Assembly (NCBI GenBank): GCA_037126765.1
Contig: JBBCBC010000016.1
Span: 12,946,728 to 13,010,727, forward strand
DNA: 64,000 nt
From: Stenogyne calaminthoides
Lineage: Eukaryota; Streptophyta; Magnoliopsida; Lamiales; Lamiaceae
Direction of reading: 5' to 3'
The notes below the pieces were generated by a model. The model was not told the DNA's origin. It made no database searches and worked only from the letters and a program-made list of their open reading frames with translations. This document shows positions 35,901 to 46,435 of the stretch, in pieces; position 1 is the stretch's first letter, and each line of letters starts with the position of its first letter. A program made the position numbers and the translations under genes.

Positions 35901-36629
35901 GCATAAAATAAGTAAGCTCCAACCTAATTTAATTATATCACATTTCAGTTTTAATTTAGGTAAAATGATTAGCTATGTTTTGATAAATTTTAACTTTAAT
36001 TTTAAAATACTAATTCCCGCCGAACGGCCAAAAGCAACAAATATAATAAAATGAATCTTCTAAATTGTAAACAAAAATAAAATAACTAGCGATTAGTATT
36101 GTGATGGTGTGCATCGAAATTGGGAATTAGTCAACAATTTAGGTTGAAGACAAAATGTTTATGGAGCTTCTTGCCGGCCCTTATGCACCACCAAAGTGCA
36201 TACAGCTTGCACCCAAGTATGTGAGTTCAACATATAATATTTCGTATGATAATTTGGCCCATTTTATTAATTTTTATATAGGAAAATTTTTGTGAAAAAA
36301 TATTTGGAGTAACAATCATTTAATCAAGTTCACACTATGAAGCACATAAATTTATATGATTCATTTTGAGGGACGGATTGATCCGAATTTTCGCCTCAAA
36401 TTCATTCACTCCAATTTTTGCCTCATTCGTGCCTGCATCACGCCGCTGCATCTCATTCCATGTTGCATCGCACCGCTGCTCTCGCGCTGCCGCACCATGC
36501 TCTCACATCACACAATGAAGATAAACAATAAAGATGAAGGTGAAGGGGAAAAAAACACTATAAATGATTGTGAAGGGAAATACTTCACAACATGTACTAA
36601 AATTCATTTCACGTTGTAATTTTGCTTTC
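35901..36629. other. No gene seen
   Basis: AT-rich DNA with a short C-rich patch (about 36,415-36,500) that gives a non-credible frame at 36,356-36,619. Nothing else is supported. Confidence 0.5.
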
Positions 36630-36965
36630 ATTAGTGACGGTGATACTATTTTTGCGTAACAGTAGTATATTTTCTTCATAACAGTGATAGTCCAGTGATA
36701 CTTAGTAATAGCTTACAATGACAATGATAGTTTTTCTGAGTAATAATTATAGGTTTAATGAGTAACATTGATAGTTTTTATGTGTATTGATGATAATTTT
36801 TTTTTTTTCATACCAGTGATAATTAGTAGCATTACAGTGAGAGTTTTTATATATAGCAGTGATAGCTTATATGTAACAGTGATATTAAGTATAGCATATA
36901 GTGACCATAGATAGTTATTATGAGTAACATTGATAGTTTTTCTGAGTAATAATTACGAACAACAT
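36630..36965. repeat. Degenerate AACAGTGATAGTTTTT minisatellite
   Basis: Words such as AACAGTGATAG, AACATTGATAGTTTTT and GAGTAATAATTA recur every ~30 bases. Related words (AATAGTGATAGTTATTGTG) occur at about 3,075, 7,960 and 61,820, so this is part of a dispersed repeat. Confidence 0.7.
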
Positions 36966-38606
36966 ATTCCACCAACAAATTAAAAAAAAAAAAAAACAAA
37001 AAAAGAGTAACAGTGAAAAAGACAAACCTCAAATGGTAATTTTCGGCGGCAATTTTCAGCAGAGGCATTTTCGATCGCGATTCGTAAGACGAAAATAAAC
37101 TCAAATGGTACTTTTCGAAAGCTTGAGAAGTAGTTTTAGCAGAAAGAGGCGAAATAAAAAATGAACTCAAATGATATATGTGTGACCCGTTTATAATGTA
37201 TGAATTAGGTTTAATCCGAATTCATAGCATTAATCAGATGTATACAAGTTTTTACCAAATATTTATCATTTTACACTACCTAAAGAATATTAAATGTTGT
37301 ATTCAAATTATGTTATTATGGTTATTTTTGTAATATTATACACTAAATGATATTACAATATAGGTTAATAGAAGGTAAAATAAACATATTACATATATAT
37401 TTATTATTATTTAATTATTTTAATTGATGCAAAATATATTTAATTGAAGAGTTGGTATCTCATGAGTCATGATTTATTTCACTCATTTCTACCCACTTTT
37501 CTAACCACTAAATTTGACACGTATCATATCATGAATAATTTCACATTCTCATAAATTAAAATTAATTTTATATCATGAAACTTGTTCACTATATAATCTG
37601 CTTTAAATTAAAACAAAATGGGAGGAGGAAGTGCGAATCTGAATCCCCTTGTTACAATTACAATTCAGCCCTTGTTATTTTCTCAAAATATGAAATAGAT
37701 TCCATGATTTTTTTGACTGGTAGATTCCATGATTTAAATAAACTACCATGAATAATTTCGTGATTTGAATAATTACTAAACACTTCGTTAATTGGATGAA
37801 AAATAATGTAATTGTTTCAAACGGGGGATTGTTTAGTAAGTTTGACAAAATTATGAAGTAACTATAATTTAATCAATTTGAACAATCTCAAAAGGAGTAA
37901 TTGCGATTTACCTAAATTGCTATATTAATTTAAAATTTTGAATAAATTTTGAAGGCCGGTGATATCATCATTGTTATATCTATTGGAAAGGAAAAAATCA
38001 AAATGAATTAACAGAATATACATTCAGTTCGAATCTTTCGGGGGATTATCATGTCACACAAAAATTGTTCATACATCATCTATTTTATATTTGATGTTTC
38101 ATTTTATGATATAAATAAATAACATGTGAAATATATAAAAAAATAAATTAATCATCATAATTTTAAATTCATGTGCAAAATATTTAGAGAGTGAAATATA
38201 AGTGGAACATGAAATTTTTTTTACAGAAAAATAAATATGGGTTTACGAAACTCTTTCGTGAAGAAGGATATTCAACCTAAAATATGCATTCCTTTATTTT
38301 TCTAAAACTTCTAGTTTTCTTACCAGATTTGTTTATATTTCGCTATATATGAAGATAGAGTTTGTGGTGTATTCTGTTCTAACATTCTCAATTTTTTCGA
38401 AATAGTCTTAAGTATATAAATAGAATAGCCGTCTAAAATACAATGTATGCCATTTTTTCCGCTCTTTTACTTTTTATAAATAAAACTTTTTGGATCAAAT
38501 AGAATAACTGTCTAATACTAAAATTTTAAAATAATATTAAATTTAATAAAATTATAAAATAAAAACATTTCTAAAAAACTCAACTCATAAAGTTAATACA
38601 ATTGAA
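36966..38606. other. No gene seen
   Basis: AT-rich intergenic DNA with simple A/T runs. A minus-strand open frame at 36,847-37,170 is low complexity. No domain or element end is recognised. Confidence 0.5.
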
Positions 38607-38607
38607 A

Positions 38608-38690
38608 GAGTGGGTCTCCTGTGCACCAAGTGCACCGTGCACTCGGGTATAGGAGTGATCCATTAAAAAAATAAGACCTTGCCATTAGTG
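38608..38690. mobile_element. Single end of the GTGCAC-ended family
   Basis: GTGGGTCTCCTGTGCACCAAG and GTGCACCGTGCACTCGGGT match the family terminus. No partner end is seen, so this is a truncated copy or solo end. Confidence 0.5.
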
Positions 38691-38804
38691 AAAATGATGA
38701 TCCATAATAAAAAAAAAAATGATCAAAAATGAGTCTTGTGGATTTAGAAATCTTAAAGACCAAAAAGTGATATGAGATCTTGCCTAATTTTAAAAAAAAA
38801 AAAA

Positions 38805-38814
38805 TATTATATAA

Positions 38815-38857
<43 letters not shown>

Positions 38858-38858
38858 T
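38805..38858. repeat. (TA)n-rich microsatellite
   Basis: TA repeats are interrupted by AAATATA and flanked by A- and T-rich DNA. False Tyr/Ile frames arise on both strands. Confidence 0.85.
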
Positions 38859-39299
38859 TCAAAAGCATTAAAATTTATATTTTAATTCGTATTTTATTTT
38901 ATATATTCAAATATCTATATCAAATTGAAGATAGTAAAAAGACGATTAATGTGATGTCATAATAAAAAAATTATCAAACTTTAAAAATGTTGAAAGTAAA
39001 GTGTAAAGTTAAAAAAGAAATTGGTTGATACCAAATCATTCTGTTAGAAAGTGAAATACACTCACCATAAAAACGTGCAACTTTACTTGCTCAAATATTC
39101 ATTCTTAAAATTTTTACAAACATATTTTTTATATATACATAAATTTATACATCTCCTTTACTTAAAATTTGTTCCGAAATTATTCATGCTGTAAAGGGGT
39201 TTTCACGGTTGGCTCATGGAAGGAGAGTTTTCAGACTTCAAAACACCATCCCAAATTCATTCTCCATTAAATAAGCTAATAAATATAAAATGGAATCAT

Positions 39300-39665
39300 T
39301 AAAAAAGAATGAATAAAACTGAAAATTAAGAAGATGGGCATAAGCTCATTTCAGATCAGAGATGGATCACATACAACAACAGAATCTGTCATTCCAGACG
39401 AAGAAGAATTCAACAACACAAAACTGCTACACTCGGGGAAAAAAGGAAACTAGATAATAAAAAGCCGCCTATCAACTATAATTACCACACTACAATGGGT
39501 TTGTGATCGTCACAACAAGAATGGTAAAAATTTCTCAACCAAAAATTGGATGCCTCCATAATAAAACCTAGAAAAGAATCGATAACAACATTGCACCTGG
39601 AGATCTCTCGAAAAGAATAATCGAACAGCCTACTACTCAAAACTTTATTGCAAAATCGGGGGGGT
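39300..39665 (-). other. Likely 3' untranslated region of the OTU gene
   Basis: This is non-coding sequence downstream of the stop at 39,666-39,668. The length of the UTR is not fixed because no unambiguous poly(A) signal was chosen. Confidence 0.4.
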
Positions 39666-41540
39666 CTAAAGTACCAATGCAACTTTTTCTGGGGAGGTAA
39701 CGATCGATTGGTGGGCCACAAGAGGTTCGTAATGATCTGCACCAGCTCCACACCATCCTGCAAGTAGGAAATAAGTATGATTACAATTGTGATGCCAAAA
39801 CACACATGATGTGAAGATTCATCTTTTAGTATATGTACTTATGTAGTATCACCAGTTAAAAATGCTTGATTTTCTGTGTGATTCATCTCAAAATCTCTAA
39901 ACAGTGACACTTCGGATGCTAAAAAGTAGTACTTTGTAAACTAAACAGTCATAGAAGTTTTTTATCAATTTTTTTATCAATTCAAGAAGTTTTACCTGTT
40001 CCTTTCATGAAGAGAAAGAAAGGAGGTTCACATATTTCACTTCGTGGACGATGAGGTAAGAAGAAAACACAATTGTCTTCATCAACCATAGCATCAGATC
40101 CATGCGCTTGCAGCTGTGGAATACGAATATGAATCAGCAACCAGTTGAATGGATATTACAGATGAATCACAAACAGAATATCTTGAGTGACGTTCCAGGA
40201 TCAAAAGTACACATTAAAACGAAGACATACCACAAATATTTCTCTTTTGAACTCCGTAGCAAGACACTCTATTGCAATATCATCACCAAAGGCAGCAGCA
40301 TGACCGTCTCTATTCTCATCTACCGTCAACAGACCTTCCTCGGTGTACTGCAGATTGATGATATCGTATTCATCATCGGGCGAACCCGAAATCGACATGT
40401 ATTTGGCCCAACTTGGGCCATCCTCCACAGCTATGCATCTCTCTTTGTATATGGACTCAGCAGCCATTTCTCTTCAATAATCAATCACAAAAGCAAGAAT
40501 CAAAAACCAACTCATTGAAATGCAAATTTACAGAAGAAGATTAAGAATCCCATTTCTCCTAAAACGGTTAACATACATTTCAACCTAGAATCACAAGTTC
40601 CATTAATCTTATATACATTAATCCACCATTTCAATTTTATCAAGAATAAATCCACAAGTATGAAAGGGAATGCGGAAAGCAATGTAAATCCATCTCAGAT
40701 TCTCCAACATTAAATTGTTTAATCTAAAACATGAATACCCCAAATGAGTATCAAATATGCTTCTATGAAATAAGCTCCGTAACTCACAAATTACCCCTTT
40801 CCATTTTTTTTCAATACCAACAACAAATCTTATTGTTAAAAAACACCAGACCAAGAAATTAAAATCATGGAATCATTGACAATAACAATAACAAAAACAG
40901 ACCCATAAAACACCAGATCTAAGAAATTTCAAAAACGAAAAAAACGCAGATCAGAAAAAAAAAATCCAGATCTAAAATCGAAATACCTCTGCATGCCGAG
41001 TTGAAGAAGCTCATCAATGGCGGAATCCAAAAATTCCCGATCCAGCTTCTTCGCCAAAACCTTAACCTCCTGGACCACATGGATCCCCCACCCCGACTTC
41101 AGATCCGGCGAATACATATGCCGAATCGCCGATTCAATAAACCTCTTCGTCTCCTCATCCACAGATCCGAGATCCTCCACGAATCTCTTCACAGTCCTCA
41201 ACCTCAGCTCACGCGCCGCCGCCTCCAAACCCATAGCCTTACGCGCCGCCGTGAATAGGCAATTCCCGTCCGCCTCGACCTCTCCGCCATGCATCAGCCT
41301 GAACACGACGTTTAGGTCCTTATCCTCCGGGTGCTTCCACAGGACGCCCTTATTGTAGAGGCGCGTCAAATGCCTCTTCTGCTGGTCCTCCAACCCCGGC
41401 ACGCTCTCCCACGCCACCTCCGGCAGAGGCGGAGCCGCCGCCACCGCCGCGTCGACGAGATCGGAGGAAGGGGTGGTGGTGGGGTCCCGCCATGGGATCA
41501 CCGGAGACGACGCCGTCGAGTCGCACATTAGCTTCCCCAT
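39666..41540 (-). CDS. OTU-domain cysteine protease (candidate deubiquitinase), four exons, 334 aa
   Basis: Minus-strand exons are 41,540-40,987, 40,471-40,231, 40,113-39,996 and 39,757-39,666. All introns have GT..AG ends and phases join exactly (1,005 nt including TAG). The N-terminal ~40 residues are Ser/Pro/Ala-rich. Then comes PGLEDQQKRHLTRLYNKGVL, and the OTU core begins with EVEADGNCLFTAARKAM, giving the Asp91-Gly-Asn-Cys94 motif with Cys94 as the likely nucleophile. The core continues across exon 2 (YMSISGSPDDEYDIINLQY, EFKREIFV) and exon 3 (LQAHGSDAMVDEDNCVFFLP), and exon 4 supplies GADHYEPLV with His313, the expected catalytic His. OTU enzymes cleave ubiquitin chains. That activity is inferred from the family. 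The Met at 40,467 is internal, not a start. Nothing is broken. Confidence 0.92.
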
Positions 41541-41660
41541 TATTGGAATTTTTTCTCTTTCTTTTTTTTTTCTCTGAATTTTCTTCTTTTTTTTTTTTTT
41601 TTCTTTTTTCTGGAAAAGAGACGTTGGCGTAGAGAGAGAAAGAGAGGGGGTGAGAGAGAT
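41541..41660 (-). promoter_or_regulatory. Purine-rich (on the coding strand) 5' leader of the OTU gene
   Basis: The plus strand here is a run of T/C tracts, so the transcript leader would be A/G-rich (GAGAAA repeats), a common feature of plant 5' UTRs. No upstream ATG-driven long frame is evident. Confidence 0.45.
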
Positions 41661-41703
41661 TAGGGTTAACGGATAGATTTTTACGAGGCGGGAGAGGTTT
41701 AGG

Positions 41704-41809
41704 ACACGTGGGGGAATCTGAGGGTGGCTTTTAAAGTATGGGGGCGGGTGCTAATGTGAGCCGCATGGGCATTTTGCAAATTGGAGGAAGGTCTGTCTTT
41801 GAACACGTG
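41704..41809 (-). promoter_or_regulatory. Two G-box/ABRE-type CACGTG sites upstream of the OTU gene
   Basis: CACGTG lies at 41,705-41,710 (GGACACGTGGGGG) and 41,804-41,809 (GAACACGTGGCGG), about 165 and 265 bases upstream of the start codon. The ACACGTGGC context is the classical G-box/ABRE core bound by bZIP and bHLH factors. Control by light or abscisic acid is only an inference. Confidence 0.5.
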
Positions 41810-42069
41810 GCGGGATGTTAGTGGTTGTACGTTGTAACGTTATGGGTGGTTCTCGAGGAATAGTTGACTCGTCGGTATCACCTTCCTCGGCGGAAGTGAA
41901 AAAAACAATATTTTGATGTGAATTATATTACGCGCGCATTTTTCATTTTTGCAATTTTCCCTTTTTAATTTGCGCGCATTTTTTCTTTTTTGCAATTTTC
42001 ACTTTTTAATTTTTGGGCGCGCGCGTGTTTTTTAATTATAATTTTCATCAAACTTTTAATGTTGTATCG
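41810..42069. other. Spacer with GCGCGCATTTTT direct repeats
   Basis: GCGCGCATTTTT...GCAATTTT.CCTTTTTAATTT occurs twice in tandem (about 41,932 and 41,972), followed by GGGCGCGCGCGTG. There is no gene. Confidence 0.6.
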
Positions 42070-42072
42070 AAT

Positions 42073-42210
42073 AGGTCTCATGTGCATCATGTCATAAAGA
42101 GATTTATTTATCAGACCAAAATCTGTAATGATTCAAGATATAAGCAAAGTTGTATATTTCGATACAAAAAGTTGCATGATTCTAAAATACATTATAAATT
42201 GCACGGTGCA
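42073..42210. mobile_element. Decayed member of the GTGCAC-ended family
   Basis: It starts AGGTCTCATGTGCATCATG and ends with TTGCACGGTGCACTTAA. Internal AAGTTGCATGATTCTAAA matches the family interior seen near 59,375. Confidence 0.5.
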
Positions 42211-42269
42211 CTTAATACATATATAAGCAAACAAAATTTGCATCCAACTAAATGGCAACTAGTCTATAT

Positions 42270-42570
42270 GTTTATATCATATTAATCAATTACTTATTTA
42301 TTGGGAATTTACTAAATTAATTCTCAAAATTAAATTATTGATATTTAATATATACACGATAAAGCCAGCCAAATTTTACAAGCATTCAGATACTCATATG
42401 TGGAAAATCGGACTTATATTCGGTCATCAATATAAGTGAATTAATGACAAATCAATCAAATTAAATGATTTACGTTAAATACGTCAATCAAATCTCTTCG
42501 AACAACCAGAGGCCGCCATGTGGCACCTCAAGAAGGGAAAGTTCATCACTCATCATCTTATAATTAGGAG
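42270..42570 (+). repeat. Fragment of the gypsy-like LTR (U3 part)
   Basis: TTTATTGGGAATTTACTAAATTAATTCTC.. through GGCCGCCATGTGGCACCTCA parallels 26,680-26,930 and 31,055-31,290 of the gypsy-like LTRs, with more changes. It ends just before the TATA region. It is an older, truncated relative. Confidence 0.75.
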
Positions 42571-42755
42571 AGCCAAAATAATATTTCATAAGGCCAGTAA
42601 GAAGATAGAATAAGTCACTAACGACCCCATTGCCTCCCTACTACCAAATTGTAGGAAAAATCTGAAATATGTTGCTAAGACTTCGGTACTACCAAAAATT
42701 CGGAATATATCCTTTAGACCCCCATAATACCAAAAATTCGGAATAAGTTACTGAG

Positions 42756-44086
42756 TGTTGGTCCCCAAAAACCCGATTTAAAACTCGTAAAATCTCAATG
42801 GGAGATGACTTTAAATTTTTTACGAATGTGTTATGTAGATTTGCTTAAGTATGTATGACAGTTAATATGAAAGCAAATAAGAGCACACGTATATTTATAG
42901 TGGTTCGGACGAACTTGTCCTACATCCACTCTTCCCTTCATGGGGCACTTCCTTAACCAACAGATATTTATGGAGCTCTCACTCAACGGGACTTGTCTCC
43001 CTCACGGGATCGCCTATAGATGTTTAATGAGTTCTCACTCGTGGAACTTATCTCCCTCACGGGATTGTCTATTAACTACCTAACTTAACCACTAATTTTC
43101 TCTCTCAAAAAATGGTATGGGTTTGGTGTTATTTGCAACTAGGTGAGATTTTCCCTTACATTGTTTTAGCCTTTAAGCTAAGGTTGGGAAAATCTCTCTA
43201 AGCTTAGGATATTATATTTATGCTTAAAAATAATGAAGAATACTCTTGGGTAAATTTGGATATTAAATGTTCTGTGTTCTTGAATGGAGATGTTTGAATA
43301 TTTGACTTTAATCTTCACTTTGCAGCATCCTCCATTATCTTCTTTTGAAGATAGTACAATGTATTTATAGTGTGGATTTAAATATTACCGTGGGAGAGTA
43401 ATATTCAAATCCATAATAATAAACTTCCAGCTTTTCTTTGTCCTTTTGCACTTTTCTTTGCAGCTTTATATCACATCAATATGTGTGTTGTCATCTTCTC
43501 ATTGGCCAGCTTTTTGTGTGTCTAACGGATTTGATTTCACCGCCCGACATCGCTTCATCTTTCCGATTTCGGCCGCTCGATCTAATCAGATCAAGATGAT
43601 AATCAGATCGCCAAGAAGATCAGATCTCGATCGCACGACGACATCGCAAAGATCTTGGTCACCAGATCGAAGACGACATCGTTACCGCATCAAAAAGACG
43701 ACATTAAAGGCATGGCATCACGACATTAGATCACAGACTCGCAACACGCCATCGCAAAGACGATCATCCTGGTCACCGTGATCAAAAGATGTCGCCGGCC
43801 GATACGCGACGTTGTCGGTCCGCGACGCTTACCGATCGATCACACGCTTCCCGACAACAGACGCTACTTGATCACCAAGACACTTCCTAATCACCGCAGA
43901 GACGCCTTTCTCGATCCCCGGTCCGCATTTAAATCATTAGTCTCTTCTTATCTTGATGAGTTCCCCCTCAATTTGTTACCTGTAAAATAAAACTAAGTCT
44001 AAAAACAAAAGTTTTTTATACAACTTAGCTTGTCCTATATTACAAGGTGTTTTGGCATAATAATCATAACTAAAATTATCCCAACA
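42756..44086 (+). mobile_element. Solo LTR (family of 59,861-61,558), TSD CTGAG
   Basis: It begins TGTTGGTCCCC and ends ATCCCAACA. CTGAG flanks it on both sides (42,751-42,755 and 44,087-44,091). There is no internal coding region and no second LTR, so it is the product of LTR-LTR recombination. Landmarks shared with the second copy include TTTATAGTGGTTCGGA, CTACATCCACTCT, repeated CGGGACTT..CCCTCACGGGAT and TTTTGGCATAAT near the end. The frames at 43,446-43,990 are GATC-rich repeat readings, not genes. Confidence 0.9.
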
Positions 44087-44520
44087 CTGAGACACCGGTA
44101 TCTTGAGCCGACAATTTGGGTCCGGCCCGATTGTGTCGGCCCGGCCAACCCGATCCCAAGTATGGCCTGGGCTAAAAAGTTTGAGGCCCAAAAAGAGTCG
44201 GGCCAATTTGGCCCGACAAATTTTATTAATTTTTTTTTTTTGTAATTCTTTGTACAAACTCTAAAGACTAAAGAAATTTGTTTCCTTAATTATGAATAAT
44301 GGAAAATCATGAAACAAATAATGACTGAAAATGTAATTGGAAAAAAATAAGTAAGATGATTTTGTAATTTTTATCTATTAATTTTTTTTAACCTTTTTAA
44401 TTTTTAGGGAGTATTTTGTAATTTGTCAAACTACGAGTTTTTTTGATATAATTAACAATCACTGTCAACAAAATAGTACTCAAATTAATATTGTCATGTA
44501 CATAAGATAGTATTTTAATA

Positions 44521-44730
44521 CTTCATCCGTCCCATAATTATTGTCCAGTATTCTATTTTTTGGTGTCCCACAATTTTTGTCCACTTTCCTAAAATGGAAA
44601 GTTTCATCAATATAAACATCATTCACAATACATATAAATTACACCAATTGTCACTCACTTAACCCCTTACACTTTAACACTTTTTCACTTTACAATAAAA
44701 TTGATTTACCAATTCTACCACTTACACTTT
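44521..44730. mobile_element. Truncated Stowaway MITE, first copy of a tandem duplication
   Basis: It starts CTTCATCCGTCCCATAATTATTG like the complete copy at 44,785 but breaks off after CACTTACACTTTAACA. The 264-bp unit (flank plus MITE part, from 44,467) is repeated from 44,731. Confidence 0.8.
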
Positions 44731-44784
44731 AACAAAATAGTACTCAAATTAATATTGTCATGTACATAAGATAGTATTTTAATA

Positions 44785-45069
44785 CTCCATCCGTCCCATA
44801 ATTATTGTCCAGTATTCTATTTTGGGTGTCCCACAATTTTTGTCCACTTTCCTAAAATGGAAAGTTTCATCAATATAAACATCATTCACAATACATATAA
44901 ATTACATCAATTGTCACTCACTTAACCCCTTACACTTTATCACTTTTTTTTTCACTTTATAATAAAGTTGATTTACCAATTCTACTACTTACACTTTAAC
45001 ATTTTATCATTTTTTTTCTTAAAAATTGATCACACAGTAAACCGGACAATAATTATGGGACGGAGAGAG
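44785..45069. mobile_element. Complete Stowaway MITE
   Basis: CTCCATCCGTCCCATAATTA and TAATTATGGGACGGAGAGAG are inverted ends. TA duplications lie at 44,783-44,784 and 45,070-45,071. It is 285 bp and non-coding. Confidence 0.9.
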
Positions 45070-45114
45070 TAATTTATAATTATTATTTTATTTTTTTAAA
45101 AAAAAATAAAGTAA

Positions 45115-46191
45115 GGCACCGTTTACTTTGAAAATAAGGATTAGAGTAGGTATGATAGTGTGGGATGAAATAAGATATATGGATTGAATTTTTTAATCTC
45201 ATCCATCATCTGTTTTAATGAATGTGATAAAATTAAATTAACCCAATGTACTGAAATACCCTTCCCTCACCATCTTCTTCATTCCCTCCTGTCATCTCCT
45301 TCATCCCCGTTAAATTTTCTGCAATTTATTTTATCATTCAATTCATCCAAAAATTCTGCAATACAATTTCCGCAATTCCTCATAAGAACCAATTCATTTT
45401 AAATTAAATTTAAACATGAGTTTTCAAATCAATCCATTCGTAGGGAACAGACAGCGAAAATTCAATACAAAATGTACAAAATTCCCAATTCAATTTAATT
45501 TTTTTAATATCTCAGAAACCAATTCATTCCATTTCATTTTTAGAAAACCATTTCATTAAAAAAAAAAAAAAGCAGCCTGAAATTGCGACTTTCCAGCATC
45601 TCTTATTTCTCTGAAAAAGAAGAATACAAAGGGCGCAACTGAAAGCCTAGTTTTGGGGTGAAGGAGGAGCAGTTTGGAGAATAAGAAAATATCAACGATG
45701 AGGAGATTATATCCCCTCCGCCGCTCGCGTTTCTCATTCGTTCTGACCACGCGTCTTTGCTTCAGCCACCGCTTGCGCCACTTACCGGCTAGAAAATCTA
45801 TTTGTATCTAAAAGATAATCAATGTGCTTGGGAAGGAGGAGAAGCGGCTCTGGGAAAGAAGACATTGACAATGGCGAGGAGGCGGTCCTGGGAAGAGGCA
45901 GGGACATCATACAGTTCTTCAACGGTTCTTTTGAAGGATTCGAGACCATTTAATTTTTATTTGTTTATTTAAAGATATTTGTGTAATATTCATTGTATCC
46001 CCCGTAAAATAAAATAATCACATCTCTTTTGGTGAGATTTGTTCTCCATGTAAATTTGATTTTTTTTGAAAATTTTCAGGTTATTCCCGGATCATGGGAT
46101 AGTAAAAGAAAAATCATCAATTAAAGTAAATAAATGATACGGGTAGATAATTAATTATTATCCAACTTTATCACTCGAAGTAAACACATTC
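45115..46191. mobile_element. PIF/Harbinger-type non-autonomous element, TSD TAA
   Basis: GGCACCGTTTACTTTGA at the left and TCGAAGTAAACACATTC at the right are imperfect inverted ends. TAA flanks both sides (45,112-45,114 and 46,192-46,194). The interior has a less AT-rich block (about 45,580-45,950) with fragmentary frames on both strands that may be captured host sequence, but nothing is identifiable. Confidence 0.6.
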
Positions 46192-46435
46192 TAAATTGAT
46201 AAGATTAGAAAAATACCAAAAAAAATTACAAAGAAATAATATAATTTTATAAAGTAAATAAAATAATTTAAAAAAAAAACGGGTCACGGGCAGACCCCTT
46301 TAGTGAGCCCATATCGATCTGGTCAGATTTTGTATTTACATCGGCCCGACTAAATGATGGGTTGGCCCGGCCCAGCCTATAAACATGACTTGGCCCAATG
46401 AGCAGACGGCCTAGTTTGCCGGCTCTACCGGTATC

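Larger units (their letters stand above)
44103..46427. mobile_element. hAT-type non-autonomous element with 8-bp TSD CCGGTATC
   Basis: The left end TTGAGCCGACAATTTGGG and the right end (reverse complement TAGAGCCGGCAAACTAGG) are imperfect inverted repeats. CCGGTATC is duplicated at 44,095-44,102 and 46,428-46,435. The subterminal 150 bases at each end are rich in GGCCCG/CGGGCC words, as in many plant hAT elements. It contains no transposase. A duplicated Stowaway and a Harbinger-type element lie inside. Confidence 0.8.

Noticed and set aside
40201..40467. Separate small protein starting at ATG 40,467
   Set aside because: The ATG is internal to exon 2 of the OTU gene, and the acceptor four bases upstream joins exon 1 in phase.
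41001..41531. Plus-strand frames opposite the OTU gene
   Set aside because: They are antisense shadows of exon 1.
43446..43990. Arg/Ser/Asp-rich frames
   Set aside because: They lie inside a solo LTR bounded by a perfect duplication and reflect GATC-type repeats.
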